A stretch of DNA of 64,000 nt, taken from positions 6,076,001 through 6,140,000 of the forward strand of contig NZ_JACCBU010000001.1 in the NCBI RefSeq assembly GCF_013407955.1. Direction: 5' to 3'. The notes below the pieces were generated by a model. That model was not told the DNA's origin and did no database searches. It saw only the letters and a list, made by a program, of their open reading frames with translations. This DNA is from Microlunatus parietis. Its GTDB lineage: Bacteria > Actinomycetota > Actinomycetes > Propionibacteriales > Propionibacteriaceae. The position numbers and the translations under genes were made by a program. This document shows, piece after piece, positions 1-9,132 of this stretch; position 1 is the first letter of the stretch, and each line of letters begins with the position of its first letter.

Positions 1-2
1 TC

Positions 3-788
3 CGGGGCATCGTGCACCGGCCCGACGCGCAGTTGATCTTGATCGACACGCCGGGTCTGCACAAGCCGCGGACGCTGCTCGGCGAGCGGCTGAACGACGT
101 GGTCCGAGCGACCTGGTCCGAGGTGGACGTGATCGGTGTCTGCCTGCCGGCCGACCAGCGGATCGGCCCCGGCGACACGTACCTGGTCAAGGAGATCGCG
201 GAACTGCCGAAGCGGCCGACGCTGGTCGGCATCGCCACCAAGGCGGACCTGGTGAGCAAGCAGCGGATGGCCGAGCACCTGGTCCGGATCGCTGCCCTGG
301 AAGAGGAACTGGGCATCAGCTGGGCCGAGATCGTGCCGGTCTCGGCGACCGCCGGTGATCAACTCGACGTGCTGGCCGACGTCCTGTCCGGCCTGCTCCC
401 GGCCGGTCCGCCGCTCTACCCGGACGGCGAGATCACCGACGAGCCGGAGGAGACCCTGGTCGCCGAGCTGATCCGGGAAGCCGCGCTGGAAGGTGTCCGG
501 GACGAGCTGCCGCACTCGATCACCGTGATGATCGACGAGATGGGCCTGCGGGAGGGCCGGGCGAAGGACAAGCCGCTGCTCGACGTGTACGCCTCGATGG
601 TCGTCGAACGCGACTCGCAGAAGGGGATCGTGATCGGGCATCGCGGCGCCCGGCTGCGTGAGATCGGCACCGCCGCCCGGAAGCAGATCGAGGCCCTGCT
701 CGGCACCCCGGTCTTCCTCGACCTCAAGGTCAAGGTGGTCAAGGAGTGGCAGCGCGACGCGAAGCAGCTGAACCGGCTCGGCTTCTGA
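3..788 (+). CDS. era: GTPase Era, 3' part (5' end outside window)
   Basis: Era is a GTPase that binds 16S rRNA and assists 30S subunit maturation in the cytoplasm. The frame is open from the first bases, so the start lies upstream of the window. Visible are the G3 motif DTPG followed by LHKPR, which is typical of Era, a G4-like TKAD and a G5-like VSAT. A C-terminal KH domain carries the loop IGHRG and ends in QLNRLGF, the usual Era terminus. The G1 P-loop is missing only because of the window edge. G4 reads TKAD where NKxD is usual, which I take as a lineage variant. A Nudix gene follows after 4 bases. The identification is firm. Confidence 0.95.
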   Translation, partial: RGIVHRPDAQLILIDTPGLHKPRTLLGERLNDVVRATWSEVDVIGVCLPADQRIGPGDTYLVKEIAELPKRPTLVGIATKADLVSKQRMAEHLVRIAALEEELGISWAEIVPVSATAGDQLDVLADVLSGLLPAGPPLYPDGEITDEPEETLVAELIREAALEGVRDELPHSITVMIDEMGLREGRAKDKPLLDVYASMVVERDSQKGIVIGHRGARLREIGTAARKQIEALLGTPVFLDLKVKVVKEWQRDAKQLNRLGF

Positions 789-792
789 GTGG

Positions 793-1341
793 ATGGCTGA
801 CCATCCGCTCCAGTGGACGACTCGGTCCACTCGCACCATCGTCGAAGATCAGTGGATCCGGCTGCGAGCTGACTCGTGCATGCGTGCCGACGGCACGGTC
901 ATTGAGCCGTTCTACGTTCTCGAGCAGATGCCATGGGTGTCGATCCTGGCTGTCACGCCCCACCGTGAGGTGATCATGGTTCGCGAGTATCGCCATGGGG
1001 CCGGCGTCGTCGGATTGGGTCTTCCGGGTGGAGGCGCCGCCGCCGGCGAAGCTCCCGCAGGTGCAGCACAACGGGAACTGCTCGAGGAAACGGGCTACGA
1101 GCCTGGAGATCTCGTTGAGCTGAGTTGGACCTGGGCCAATTGGGCCAACCAGACCAACAAGGTTCACCACTACCTCGCGACCGGTTGCCGAGCGATCCGA
1201 GCGCCGTCGCCCGACCCGACCGAGCAGCTCGAGGTGGAGTTGGTGCCACTCGCCAACCTCTTGGGCGGCGACCCCGTGCTGCGCCAGAGCTACCACCTGG
1301 TCACCATCGCCCTCGCCAGGCCGCACCTGGGAGCGGACTGA
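793..1341 (+). CDS. Nudix hydrolase (ADP-ribose pyrophosphatase-like)
   Basis: A 182-residue Nudix protein, expected to hydrolyse a nucleoside diphosphate linked to another moiety using Mg2+. The full Nudix box GX5EX7REUXEEXGU is present at residues 80-102, ending RELLEETGY. The N-terminal strand that reads IMVREYRHG just before the box resembles ADP-sugar pyrophosphatases of the NudF type, but the substrate cannot be fixed from sequence. The ATG lies 4 bases after the era stop, so the gene is probably read with era even though no strong ribosome binding site is visible. Family is certain, substrate is inference. Confidence 0.85.
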   Translation: MADHPLQWTTRSTRTIVEDQWIRLRADSCMRADGTVIEPFYVLEQMPWVSILAVTPHREVIMVREYRHGAGVVGLGLPGGGAAAGEAPAGAAQRELLEETGYEPGDLVELSWTWANWANQTNKVHHYLATGCRAIRAPSPDPTEQLEVELVPLANLLGGDPVLRQSYHLVTIALARPHLGAD

Positions 1342-1450
1342 GGACAGGTCCGACGGGCGGTCCCTCCCTCAGCCCATCATTGGGGAGTAGACGGCCGGGT
1401 GTACGCGGCATCTGGTTCCCCGATCATCTCGGGGACGTGGGATCGCGTCG

Positions 1451-1768
1451 TTACAGGCCGAGGTAGTGCGCGACGGCGCTCTCCACCTCGGCGAGTTCGT
1501 CGCGATCGAGGTAGCCGACCGGGTCGCCGTGGACGAACGCGGTGTCGATGGTGCGGATCTGATCAACGAGGAAACGGGTGCGCGTTCCCAGGACCTCCAA
1601 TTCGGGTCGGAACACCGCCGGTCCGGCGCTCGTCGAGGTCGGCACAACGGTGACGACGCTCCAGGGCATCGAACCGGGGCTCAGGACGACCGCGTAACGG
1701 CGCCCACGTTGCTCATGGCCGCGCTTGGCGTTCCCGAGGTCCACCCGGTAGATCGCTCCTCGGATCAC
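1451..1768 (-). CDS. MazF/PemK-family toxin (endoribonuclease)
   Basis: A roughly 105-residue PemK/MazF-like protein, expected to be a ribosome-independent mRNA interferase. Family features seen are the N-terminal IRGAIYRVDLG, the strand RYAVVLSP, VVTVVPTST, and the closing strand RFLVDQIRTID. I chose the GTG at 1768 because its GTGA overlaps the TGA of the antitoxin gene by four bases, giving translational coupling; a longer N-terminal extension would have to overlap the antitoxin entirely. The toxin follows the antitoxin, the usual mazEF order. A chromosomal type II toxin-antitoxin role is inferred from family and layout. Confidence 0.85.
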   Translation of the reverse strand: MIRGAIYRVDLGNAKRGHEQRGRRYAVVLSPGSMPWSVVTVVPTSTSAGPAVFRPELEVLGTRTRFLVDQIRTIDTAFVHGDPVGYLDRDELAEVESAVAHYLGL

Positions 1769-1965
1769 CACGCGTCCCGGTCGCCCGAGAGATCCTCGTC
1801 GCTCAATCGCTCGGCGTCGGCCCGCGCCTGCTTGATCCACACCTCGCGTTCCAGCAGTCGCAGCGCCCGGCGGATGACGTCGCTCTTACGTTCGCCGCTG
1901 CGCATGGCCGCTTGGATGATCTGCTCGTCCTCCTCGGTCGGCCGGAATCCGATCGTTGCCGTCAT
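1765..1965 (-). CDS. Ribbon-helix-helix antitoxin of the MazF-like toxin
   Basis: A 66-residue protein with an N-terminal beta strand (TIGFRPTEEDEQII) and two helices (KSDVIRRALRLLE), the pattern of MetJ/Arc/CopG ribbon-helix-helix DNA-binding proteins. The C-terminal tail is charged (DAERLSDEDLSGDRD) and would be the toxin-neutralising segment. Its stop codon overlaps the toxin start by four bases. Such antitoxins usually bind and repress their own promoter, here probably within the 24 bases between this gene and the upstream AraC-type gene. Family call is strong; partner specificity follows from gene order. Confidence 0.82.
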   Translation of the reverse strand: MTATIGFRPTEEDEQIIQAAMRSGERKSDVIRRALRLLEREVWIKQARADAERLSDEDLSGDRDAW

Positions 1966-1989
1966 GCCAACCAGGGTACCCGGCTCTGT

Positions 1990-2787
1990 TCAACAAGTGT
2001 CAAGCAAATGTCTAACGGGTGATCCCGTGCGGATCGGTCGCAGCCGGCCGGGGGAGCTGCCGGTCTCGTTCTTGATCACCCGGCTCAGATGGCTGGCCGA
2101 CGCGAAGCCGCAGCGGTCGGCGATCACCGGGAGGGTCAGGTCGGAGGTTCGCAGCAGGTCCAGGGCGCGGCGGACCCGGACGGCCTGGAGGGCTGCCTGG
2201 GGCGGCAGTCCGCGCCGGGTGACGAAGTGCCGGCGCAGGCCCGACACCGAGACTCCCGCCTCGCGGGCGGTTGCGGCGATCGAGAGCCTCTCCGCGTAAC
2301 GCTCCTCGAAGATCTGTTCGACGCTGCGGACCAGTTCCTCGGCCGGTTCGGGCCGCTGATCCGGATGCTGGCGCTGCAGGGTCAGATCGACGCACGTGAC
2401 CAGGGCCTTGATCAACTCCGGACTGCGCCGGTCCGGCCGGGTGTCCTCCCGAACCAGTGCGGCCAGGTGGTGGCCGAGTTCCTGGGCGGCCCGGCCGGAG
2501 CACTCGTCCGGCCAGGCCTGGTCGTCCGGGGCGTCCAGCAGCAGGTAGTAGTTCGAGTAGGCCGTGTGCGCGATCTCCTCGTGGCTCGCGTTCGGCCGCA
2601 GCACCAGCACGGTGCCGGGCCGGGCGGCGTAGCGCACGCCGTCGACGATCGAGTCGATCCGGCCCGTCCGGTAGTACGTCACCTTCCAGCCGGCGTGCCG
2701 GTGCGGGGCCGCGTGCTGTCCGCGGCCGGCCGCGTAGGCGCCGATGGCGAGCATCGAGACGGCTGCCGAACCTGGTGGCTGATGCAT
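1990..2787 (-). CDS. AraC-family transcriptional regulator
   Basis: A 265-residue regulator with a cupin-like N-terminal sensor (GQHAAPHRHAGWKVTYYRTGR, then RPGTVLVLRPNASHE) and a C-terminal AraC DNA-binding domain with two helix-turn-helix units. The first is near LSIAATAREAGVSVSGLRRHF and the second near LPVIADRCGFASASHLSRVIK. The ATG at 2787 starts just before the sensor domain; upstream codons in the same frame lie in the divergent promoter region and were rejected. It is divergent from a PhyH-type dioxygenase, so control of that gene is the obvious hypothesis. The ligand is unknown. Confidence 0.88.
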   Translation of the reverse strand: MHQPPGSAAVSMLAIGAYAAGRGQHAAPHRHAGWKVTYYRTGRIDSIVDGVRYAARPGTVLVLRPNASHEEIAHTAYSNYYLLLDAPDDQAWPDECSGRAAQELGHHLAALVREDTRPDRRSPELIKALVTCVDLTLQRQHPDQRPEPAEELVRSVEQIFEERYAERLSIAATAREAGVSVSGLRRHFVTRRGLPPQAALQAVRVRRALDLLRTSDLTLPVIADRCGFASASHLSRVIKNETGSSPGRLRPIRTGSPVRHLLDTC

Positions 2788-2935
2788 GTCCACGGGCTTC
2801 AGATTAACGGTGAGCTTGTGAATCGCGTGGCATGGATTGGCGATACGTGCATGATCATTGCCGATCGATGCATTGGCCCGGGCCGGCGCCGGATGGTGAG
2901 CTTGACGGCAACGCAGCGATCGAGGAGGACCATCC
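2788..2935. promoter_or_regulatory. Divergent promoter region between AraC regulator and PhyH gene
   Basis: This 148-base gap separates two divergent genes. The 10-mer GGTGAGCTTG occurs twice in direct orientation (2809-2818 and 2895-2904), the kind of spaced direct repeat AraC proteins bind. A GAGGAGG ribosome binding site precedes the GTG at 2936. Regulation by the neighbouring AraC protein is inference. Confidence 0.45.
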
Positions 2936-3703
2936 GTGAGCACGTACCGCACCGCCGACGCCCTGGCCGACCTGGGTGTCACCGAGGACAGCCTGAGCCC
3001 CGAGCAGCGCAAGCAGTTGGACGAAGACGGGTACGTCCCGTTGGTCGACCACATGCCGGACGACCTGCTCCAGGCGTTCCGCGAGCGGACCGACGAACTG
3101 CTGGAGGCGGAGGGCTCGGCGGCCGGCCACGAGGTGCCGCAGGGCGCCGGTGTCGCGGCCCTGGCCGACCTGCTCAACAAGGGTGAGATGTTCGAGCGCT
3201 GCTACACCGATCCGGCGGTGCTGAGCGCGGCCCGGCAGGTGCTCGGCGAGGAGTTCCGGGTGAACTCGCTGAACTACCGGGCCACCCTGCCCGGACAAGG
3301 GCAACAGGGCCTGCACGGCGACTGGGCCGGGCCGGTGCCGGATGGCGACTTCCACATCCTCAACTCGATGTGGCTGTTGGACGACTTCACCGAGGACAAC
3401 GGGGCGACCCGGATCGTGCCGGGCACCCACCGGTCCGGACGCTGGCCGACCGACGATCTCGAACGGACCACGGATGATCATCCGGACCAGATCCTGGCCC
3501 TCGCACCGGCCGGCTCGGTGATCATCTTCAACGCCCACGTCTGGCACGGCGGCACCCTGAACCGGACCTCGCAGCGGCGCCGCGGGATGACGATGTCCTT
3601 CTGCCGGCGGGACGAGCCCCAGCAGCTGAATCAGGCGGAGTACGTCCGGAAGTCGGTCTACGACCGGATCTCGCCCGCTCAGCGCTTCCTGCTCGACGTC
3701 TGA
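2936..3703 (+). CDS. Phytanoyl-CoA dioxygenase (PhyH) family protein
   Basis: A 255-residue Fe(II)/2-oxoglutarate-dependent oxygenase. The facial triad is visible as H127 and D129 in LHGDW and the distal His204 in VWHGG, with R210 or a nearby arginine in NRTSQRRR as the 2-oxoglutarate salt bridge. DNGATRIVPGTHRSG is typical of the PhyH family. The GTG start follows a clear GAGGAGG site. PhyH relatives hydroxylate very different small molecules (fatty acyl groups, ectoine, natural products), so the substrate is open. The divergent AraC-type gene with a cupin sensor is its likely regulator. Confidence 0.85.
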   Translation: MSTYRTADALADLGVTEDSLSPEQRKQLDEDGYVPLVDHMPDDLLQAFRERTDELLEAEGSAAGHEVPQGAGVAALADLLNKGEMFERCYTDPAVLSAARQVLGEEFRVNSLNYRATLPGQGQQGLHGDWAGPVPDGDFHILNSMWLLDDFTEDNGATRIVPGTHRSGRWPTDDLERTTDDHPDQILALAPAGSVIIFNAHVWHGGTLNRTSQRRRGMTMSFCRRDEPQQLNQAEYVRKSVYDRISPAQRFLLDV

Positions 3704-3713
3704 CCCGGTGTGA

Positions 3714-5645
3714 TCAGAACCGGGTGACGGCGATCAGGTTGCGGCCCTTGATCGTGTAGATCGTCCGGCCGTCGGGCGCCACGGCGATCAGGCCGACCGC
3801 GTAGGCCTGCGCGTTCAGGCCGTCGACGACGGTCGTGATCACCGGCGTGGTGCCGTCGGTGATCTTGAACAGCCGCTTGCCGTCGGTGCCGTACAGCCCG
3901 TTCCGGGCCAGCACCAGGGTGCTGGAGCCGGTGCCGATCTTCGCGGTCGCCACCACCCGCCGGCCGCTCGGGTCGAGGACGAACAGGTCGCCCTTCTCCG
4001 TGGTGCCGTAGATCCGGCCGCGGTACGGCATCAGGTCGGTGATCTGCTGCGCTCCCGGCACCGGCGCGAACTGGCCGAGCACCTTGCCGGTACGCAGGTC
4101 GAAGCGGGAGACCGTGGCCTCCTTCTCGATCGGGTCGGTGCCGAGGCTGTTGCGGGTCTCGCTGCCCAGGAAGGCGATCCCGTCCTTGACCGCGACCGAT
4201 TTGAGCGACTGGTTCGGCACGATCCCGCGCCGCACGGTCAGTTCTCCGTCGGCAAGCCGGTAGTCGGCCAGCGCCCCGTTGATCTTGCCGTAGTCGGCCT
4301 CGGTGGCGATCAGCAGCCGGCCCGAGCCGGCGTCGTACCAGGCGTCGGTGGGCCGGGTCTGTTCGTTCTCGATCCGGTCCAGTTCGGTGAGTTCGGTCCC
4401 GTCGGGTCGCATCGACCACAGCCGGGCCAGCGTGTACACCCCGAGGTAGAGCCGGTCGCCGATCGGCGTCATCGTCTTCGCCTCGCCGGGCAGGAAGGTC
4501 CGGCTGTTGCTGCCGGCCGCAAGATCATGGATCTGGATGCCGGCCTTGCCACTGACCAGGACGGTGTCCTCGGTGGCGGCGAGTTGCATCGCGAGCTCGG
4601 GCGCCGGCGGCAGGCCCGCCTGGCCGAGGTCGACGCCGCTGAAGGTGCCGGTCGCCCGGTCGTAGGTGACGATCTGGCTGGTCAGGCTGGCCCGGAGTTG
4701 ATCACCGTCGATCAGGATCTTGTTGAAGTAGGCGCCGTCGTACGGCTGGCCGAGCCGCTCGGGCGTGGAACTGCCGGCCGGCACCCGGTACAGCGTGCCG
4801 GAGGCGCGGGTGGCGAAGTAGATGTCGCCGTTGGCCGGGTCATGGCTGATCGCGGTGACGTACTGATCGCCGCCGGGAGCCTGCACCTCGACCGGACTGC
4901 TCAGGTCAGCGGTGTCGAAGATCAACATCGTGCCGGTCGGCGACAGCCCGGCGGCCAGCCGGTCACCGTGCAGGGCGAGGGTGGCGACGAAGGTCCGGTT
5001 GGCGTAGCCGGCCGGCAGCACGCTCGCCGTCGCGCCGCTGACCCGGTCGACGGTGATCAACTTCGCGTGCGAGCCGATGCCGGCGTAGATCGTCCGCTCG
5101 TCGACGGCGATGCTGCGGACGTACTGCTCGCCGGGGGCGACGGTGCCGTAGCTGCGGGTCGTCCCGGTGGCCGGGTCGTAGCTGTGCACGCCCGCGTCGG
5201 GGTAGGTGCCGGCGACGATCACGCCGTCCGGTGATGCGGCCAGCGACCAGATGAAGGAGCCGAAGTTGGCGACCTTCGTCAGCTCGCCGGAAACGGTGTT
5301 GATCTTGTAGAGGTCGCCCGGCGTGTAGGTGCCGACGTAGAGGTCGGTGCCGACCTGGGTCATGGCCCAGACCCCGGCCCCGCTCGGCAGGTCGACGGTG
5401 CGCTCCACCCGGCCGCTGGCGGGGCCGAAGGCACCCACCCGGACCGGGGAGACGCCGGAGGTGGCGGTCCAGATCAGGTCGCCGACCTGTTCGGCGACTC
5501 CGGTCGAGGTGACCGAGGAGGCCGGGCCCAGGTCCCGCACGACCGGACCCGCCGCGGGCTCGGCGACGGCTGAGGTGACCGCGAGCCCGGTCACGGCGAG
5601 AACGAGGGAGGCGAGGAGGGCCACTCGACGCGCGAATCTGGACAT
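3714..5645 (-). CDS. Secreted beta-propeller repeat protein
   Basis: A 643-residue exported protein with a clear Sec signal peptide (RRVALLASLVLAVTGLAVTSAVA, cleavage near residue 28). The rest is made of repeating strands of the kind YVGTYTPGDLYKIN, VIVAGTYPDAGVHSYDP and TIYAGIGSHAKLITVD, about a dozen blades, as in WD40-like/PQQ-like or YVTN propellers. This suggests a two-propeller extracellular protein. No catalytic motif was recognised. It ends 11 bases from the convergent PhyH gene and is followed upstream by a membrane-protein gene on the same strand. Function unknown; a scaffold, binding or lyase role in a surface process is possible. Confidence 0.75.
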   Translation of the reverse strand: MSRFARRVALLASLVLAVTGLAVTSAVAEPAAGPVVRDLGPASSVTSTGVAEQVGDLIWTATSGVSPVRVGAFGPASGRVERTVDLPSGAGVWAMTQVGTDLYVGTYTPGDLYKINTVSGELTKVANFGSFIWSLAASPDGVIVAGTYPDAGVHSYDPATGTTRSYGTVAPGEQYVRSIAVDERTIYAGIGSHAKLITVDRVSGATASVLPAGYANRTFVATLALHGDRLAAGLSPTGTMLIFDTADLSSPVEVQAPGGDQYVTAISHDPANGDIYFATRASGTLYRVPAGSSTPERLGQPYDGAYFNKILIDGDQLRASLTSQIVTYDRATGTFSGVDLGQAGLPPAPELAMQLAATEDTVLVSGKAGIQIHDLAAGSNSRTFLPGEAKTMTPIGDRLYLGVYTLARLWSMRPDGTELTELDRIENEQTRPTDAWYDAGSGRLLIATEADYGKINGALADYRLADGELTVRRGIVPNQSLKSVAVKDGIAFLGSETRNSLGTDPIEKEATVSRFDLRTGKVLGQFAPVPGAQQITDLMPYRGRIYGTTEKGDLFVLDPSGRRVVATAKIGTGSSTLVLARNGLYGTDGKRLFKITDGTTPVITTVVDGLNAQAYAVGLIAVAPDGRTIYTIKGRNLIAVTRF

Positions 5646-5716
5646 TCGGGACCACCTATTTCACCGTTAATGCACGCCCGTAATTGATGGAACGGTATGA
5701 GACGGTGGGCGCCGCG

Positions 5717-6898
5717 TCAAGAGGTGGTACCGGATCGCCGCTGCGCCACCAGTCGGTCGATCAGGCCGACGCCGACGTAGAAGCCCGCCACGGCGACGCA
5801 GATGAGGGCGATGACACCGGGCGCCGTCTGGTCCGGATCCAGGAAGAAGTACGGGATCGGCACGTCGAGCACGGCGTTGGCGGTCCACAGGGTGATCACG
5901 TACGCGATCGGCAAGATCATCATCGCCAGCACCTGCCGCATCGTCAGTGGCCGCAGCGCGGCCTGCCCGGCGCGGATCCCGAGCAGGACGACCAACGGCG
6001 TGGCCAGGTGCATCGAGATGTTGGCCCACATCGTCGGCTCGTCGGTCCGCAGGCCCTGGGTCGGCACCATGACCAGCCAATACGCCAGCGCGGACAGCAC
6101 GATGCCGGCGACGCCGGACCGCAGGATCACCTGGTAGCCCGGCGGTTGCAGCGGCCAGGCGAACGTCGCAACGGTGACCAGCGCCGCGCTGACCACCGAG
6201 AACAACAGGGGCACCGGGGTGGTCAGGTCCGGCTGCTGGGCCTGCAGCCAGATCCCGGTCAGGGCGGCCACCGGCACCCAGATGTTGATCTTGTAGCGAG
6301 GCGTGAAATAGCTCATCGCTGAGTCGGCGAAGACCGACCAGAGCAGCACCGAGCCGAGCACCGGGATGATCACCACCCAGAACCGGGCCGGGTAGTCCGG
6401 GTTCAGCCGGGCCGCCTCGATGCACATGAAGAACGTGTAGACCACGCCGAGCGCGTACAGGCCGAGGAACGGCAGCAGGGCGGCGATGTAGCGGGACACC
6501 CAGCGGTCGCCGCGCTCCTGCACGATCGTGTAGAGGTTGGTGATCGGGTTGCGGGCGCGGGACCCGACCAGGCCGCGACGGGACGGCCCGGTCAGCCCGG
6601 CGATCTTGATCAACTCGTCCTCGATCAGTTGGGCCGATCGGGCCCGGCGCGAGGTGCCGGCGATCATGACGGTCTGGTAGAGCATCAGGAACACCACCGG
6701 CCACGGCAGGTAGCCGATCAGGCCGGTCGGGAACTCGGCCTGGTAGACGGCGAACACCGACACCGGGAGATAGGCGATCACGATCCCGACCAGCGCCATG
6801 CTGACCTGGGAGGCGTTCTGGATGCCGGCGTCCTCGGTCTGCAGCAGTGCCGACAGGGCCTCGGTGCGCGCGTCGGGGTCGGGTCGGTCGTCCGTCAT
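5717..6898 (-). CDS. Multi-pass membrane protein with Pr6Pr-like C-terminal half
   Basis: A 393-residue integral membrane protein. Hydrophobic segments begin around residues 33, 63, 140 and 173; the second half holds about six more. That half reads WANISMHLATPLVVLL followed by IPYFFLDPDQ, which resembles the Pr6Pr / FAR-17a/AIG1 type bundle with its conserved tryptophan-histidine segment and Y-[PF]-F-L-D-P loop. Members have no settled biochemical role. The first half with cytoplasmic charged loops is not recognised. The gene is on the same strand as the secreted propeller gene but separated by about 70 bases. Membrane nature is secure, family assignment moderate. Confidence 0.6.
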   Translation of the reverse strand: MTDDRPDPDARTEALSALLQTEDAGIQNASQVSMALVGIVIAYLPVSVFAVYQAEFPTGLIGYLPWPVVFLMLYQTVMIAGTSRRARSAQLIEDELIKIAGLTGPSRRGLVGSRARNPITNLYTIVQERGDRWVSRYIAALLPFLGLYALGVVYTFFMCIEAARLNPDYPARFWVVIIPVLGSVLLWSVFADSAMSYFTPRYKINIWVPVAALTGIWLQAQQPDLTTPVPLLFSVVSAALVTVATFAWPLQPPGYQVILRSGVAGIVLSALAYWLVMVPTQGLRTDEPTMWANISMHLATPLVVLLGIRAGQAALRPLTMRQVLAMMILPIAYVITLWTANAVLDVPIPYFFLDPDQTAPGVIALICVAVAGFYVGVGLIDRLVAQRRSGTTS

Positions 6899-6957
6899 TC
6901 GGCGTCCCCCTTCCCTGTGTCTCCACCGAAGTACAGCACAAGCGCTAGGCTCGAGCG

Positions 6958-9132
6958 GTGACCGACCGCCGGCGGACCATGATCGATTCCCTCACCGCCT
7001 GGGCCGCGGCCGCGGACCGGTACTGGGTCGAACCGGGCGGCGACGGCACCGTCGGCTGGTACGGGACCGGCTACGACAACTGGGGCGTGCAGACCAACCA
7101 GAAGTATCTGGGCGCGGTCGGCGCACTGGCCGCGCTGACCGACGACGACGGGCTGGCCCGGCGGGCGCTGGCGGCGCTGCGGTTCAGCGTGCGCAGCCAT
7201 CGGTCCGGCGGCGGCACCTGCGCCGACGGGAAGCCGTGGGGCCATACCTGGATCAGCCCGCTCGGCATCGAACGCATGATGTACGGCATCGACCTGCTCG
7301 CCGACCGAGTCGACCCGGAGCTGGCCACCGGGCTGGACCGCCTCCTGGTCAGCGAGGCGGAATGGATCCGGACCGCGTTCCATCGCGACCGGGCCCGCGG
7401 CGTCGTGGGCGGGCTCTGGAACGTCTCCGGCCGGAACGCGCCCGAGTCGAATCTCTGGGCCGGCGCCCTGCTGTGGCGGACCGCCCAGCGGGTGGCCGAT
7501 CACCCGCAGCGGGAGGTCTGGCAGGAGCTGGCGCGGACGTTCATGATCAACGGCGTCAGCGTGCCGGCGGACCGGAGCGACCCGACGGTGGTCGACGGGC
7601 GCCCGGTCCGGGAGCGGTTCCGCGGCGCCAACTTCTTCAACAGTTATGCCCTGGACCACCACGGCTACCTCAACGTCGGCTACATGATCATCTGCGTCAG
7701 CAACGCGGCGATCCTGCATTTCGATCTGAAGCGGCGCGGCGAGCCGGCGCCGGAGGCGTTGCACCGGCACCAGGCCGACCTGTGGCGGGTGGTCCGGCCG
7801 TTGATCGCGCCGGACGGGCGACTGCTCCGGATCGGCGGGGACAGCCGGGTCAGGTATGCGTACTGCCAGGAGTATCTGCTGCCGTCGCTCTGCTACGCCG
7901 CCGACCAGCTGGGCGATCCGGAGGCGATCGGCCTGCTCGACGCGCAGCTGGACCTGATCGTCCGGGAACAGCGCGGCAACGCCGACGGCAGCTTCTACGG
8001 CACCCGGCTGACCGAGCTGGCGAACGCGAGTCCGTACTACGTCACGCGGTTGGAGAGCGACCGGGCCTGCGCGCTCGGGGCGGCGCTGGTCTACCTTGAT
8101 CAACTGGAGGATTCGGGCACGGCCCTTCGACAGGCTCAGGGCACAGTCGGACCCTGGAGCTGGATCGACCATGATCATCAGGCGGTGGCGGTCCGGGACG
8201 AACACCGGCTGGCCTCGTACTCCTGGCGCGCGTTCAGCCGGACCCAGGGACTGTGCGTGCCCTTGGCGGACGGCTCGCTGGCGGAATGGGATCTCAACCT
8301 GGCACCCGAGATCAGGGTGCTCGGCGATCAGGGGGACGGCCCGGGCCGACTGTCCCGGACGGTGACCAGGAGTCGGGTCACCGAGCTCGACGGCGGCTTC
8401 GTCACCTCGGGAACGGTGGTCGAAGGCGTCCGGCTGGCCATCCCGGAGGGCTGGAGCGGCAGCGACGGCGCCCGGACCATGATCGCGATCGCTGCACTGC
8501 CGGACGGGCACACCATGATCGGGATCCACCGCACCGTGACCGCGGACTGGTGGGTCGGGATCGGCTCGGTGAAGGGCCTGCACCTCAACGTGCCGAACGA
8601 TGTGCTCAACGGTTCCCGGCGCCGGTACGTCCACGCCGGTGGCACCCTGGAGCTCGAGCCCGGTCCGGACGAGCGGATCTCCCTCGGCCGGTGGGTGGCC
8701 GTGGACGACGTCCTCGGTGCGGTCGGGCTGTGGGGGAGCGGCGAGTTGATCATGGACCGCTCCGCTCGGCGCCGCGGCGGTCCGCAGCACTCGCTGTTCG
8801 TCGATGAGCTCTGCTTCCCGCACCGGGCCGGCCCGGAGCAGGTGCCGCCCGGCACGGTCCTGGTCGAGCACGCGTTCGCCGTCCTGGCCGGCTGCGACGC
8901 CGCCACCACCGCCCGGTTCGCCGAGACCAACCCGGCCGGCCCGGACGACGTGACCGGTGACCTGGCCGGGGCGACGGTCACCGCGCTGGACGGCCGTCGC
9001 TACCGGCTGCTGCTCAACTTCGCCGGGACCCCGGTCCGTCCGGACCTCCCGGCCGAAGCGGTGGACCTGACCGCACCGGCCGGGGAGCGGAGCGAGCTCG
9101 GTCCGGGCGAAGCTGCACTCTACCGGCTCTGA
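6958..9132 (+). CDS. Large (alpha/alpha) toroid-like protein, possible glycan lyase/hydrolase
   Basis: A 724-residue protein without signal peptide. The first half contains helix-rich blocks with conserved aromatic and acidic clusters (TGYDNWGVQTNQKYLG, GLWNVSGRNAPESN, NSYALDHHGYLNVGY, RIGGDSRVRYAYCQEY), the look of (alpha/alpha)6 toroid enzymes such as heparinase II/III-like lyases or DUF2264 proteins. The second half is beta-rich (GTVVEGVRLAIPEGW, HTMIGIHRTVTADWW), like the C-terminal sandwich of those enzymes. The exact family is not certain. Around residue 390 a dispersed repeat is inserted in frame (ALRQAQG; see the repeat at 8123). The GTG start gives a Thr-Asp-Arg leader. Enzymatic role is inference. 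Confidence 0.5.
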   Translation: MTDRRRTMIDSLTAWAAAADRYWVEPGGDGTVGWYGTGYDNWGVQTNQKYLGAVGALAALTDDDGLARRALAALRFSVRSHRSGGGTCADGKPWGHTWISPLGIERMMYGIDLLADRVDPELATGLDRLLVSEAEWIRTAFHRDRARGVVGGLWNVSGRNAPESNLWAGALLWRTAQRVADHPQREVWQELARTFMINGVSVPADRSDPTVVDGRPVRERFRGANFFNSYALDHHGYLNVGYMIICVSNAAILHFDLKRRGEPAPEALHRHQADLWRVVRPLIAPDGRLLRIGGDSRVRYAYCQEYLLPSLCYAADQLGDPEAIGLLDAQLDLIVREQRGNADGSFYGTRLTELANASPYYVTRLESDRACALGAALVYLDQLEDSGTALRQAQGTVGPWSWIDHDHQAVAVRDEHRLASYSWRAFSRTQGLCVPLADGSLAEWDLNLAPEIRVLGDQGDGPGRLSRTVTRSRVTELDGGFVTSGTVVEGVRLAIPEGWSGSDGARTMIAIAALPDGHTMIGIHRTVTADWWVGIGSVKGLHLNVPNDVLNGSRRRYVHAGGTLELEPGPDERISLGRWVAVDDVLGAVGLWGSGELIMDRSARRRGGPQHSLFVDELCFPHRAGPEQVPPGTVLVEHAFAVLAGCDAATTARFAETNPAGPDDVTGDLAGATVTALDGRRYRLLLNFAGTPVRPDLPAEAVDLTAPAGERSELGPGEAALYRL
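8123..8143. repeat. Dispersed repeat A, single arm, in frame inside a coding sequence
   Basis: The core CCCTTCGACAGGCTCAGGG is the same sequence that forms the hairpin arms at 59196-59252 and occurs again at 62543 and 63411. Here it lies inside the 6958-9132 gene and is translated as ALRQAQG without disturbing the frame. The flanks GVSTGFG-like helix pattern resumes directly after it. Confidence 0.75.

Noticed and set aside
6895..8871. A 658-codon minus-strand frame
   Set aside because: Antisense to the 724-residue gene, with no domain; the dispersed repeat makes it look longer.
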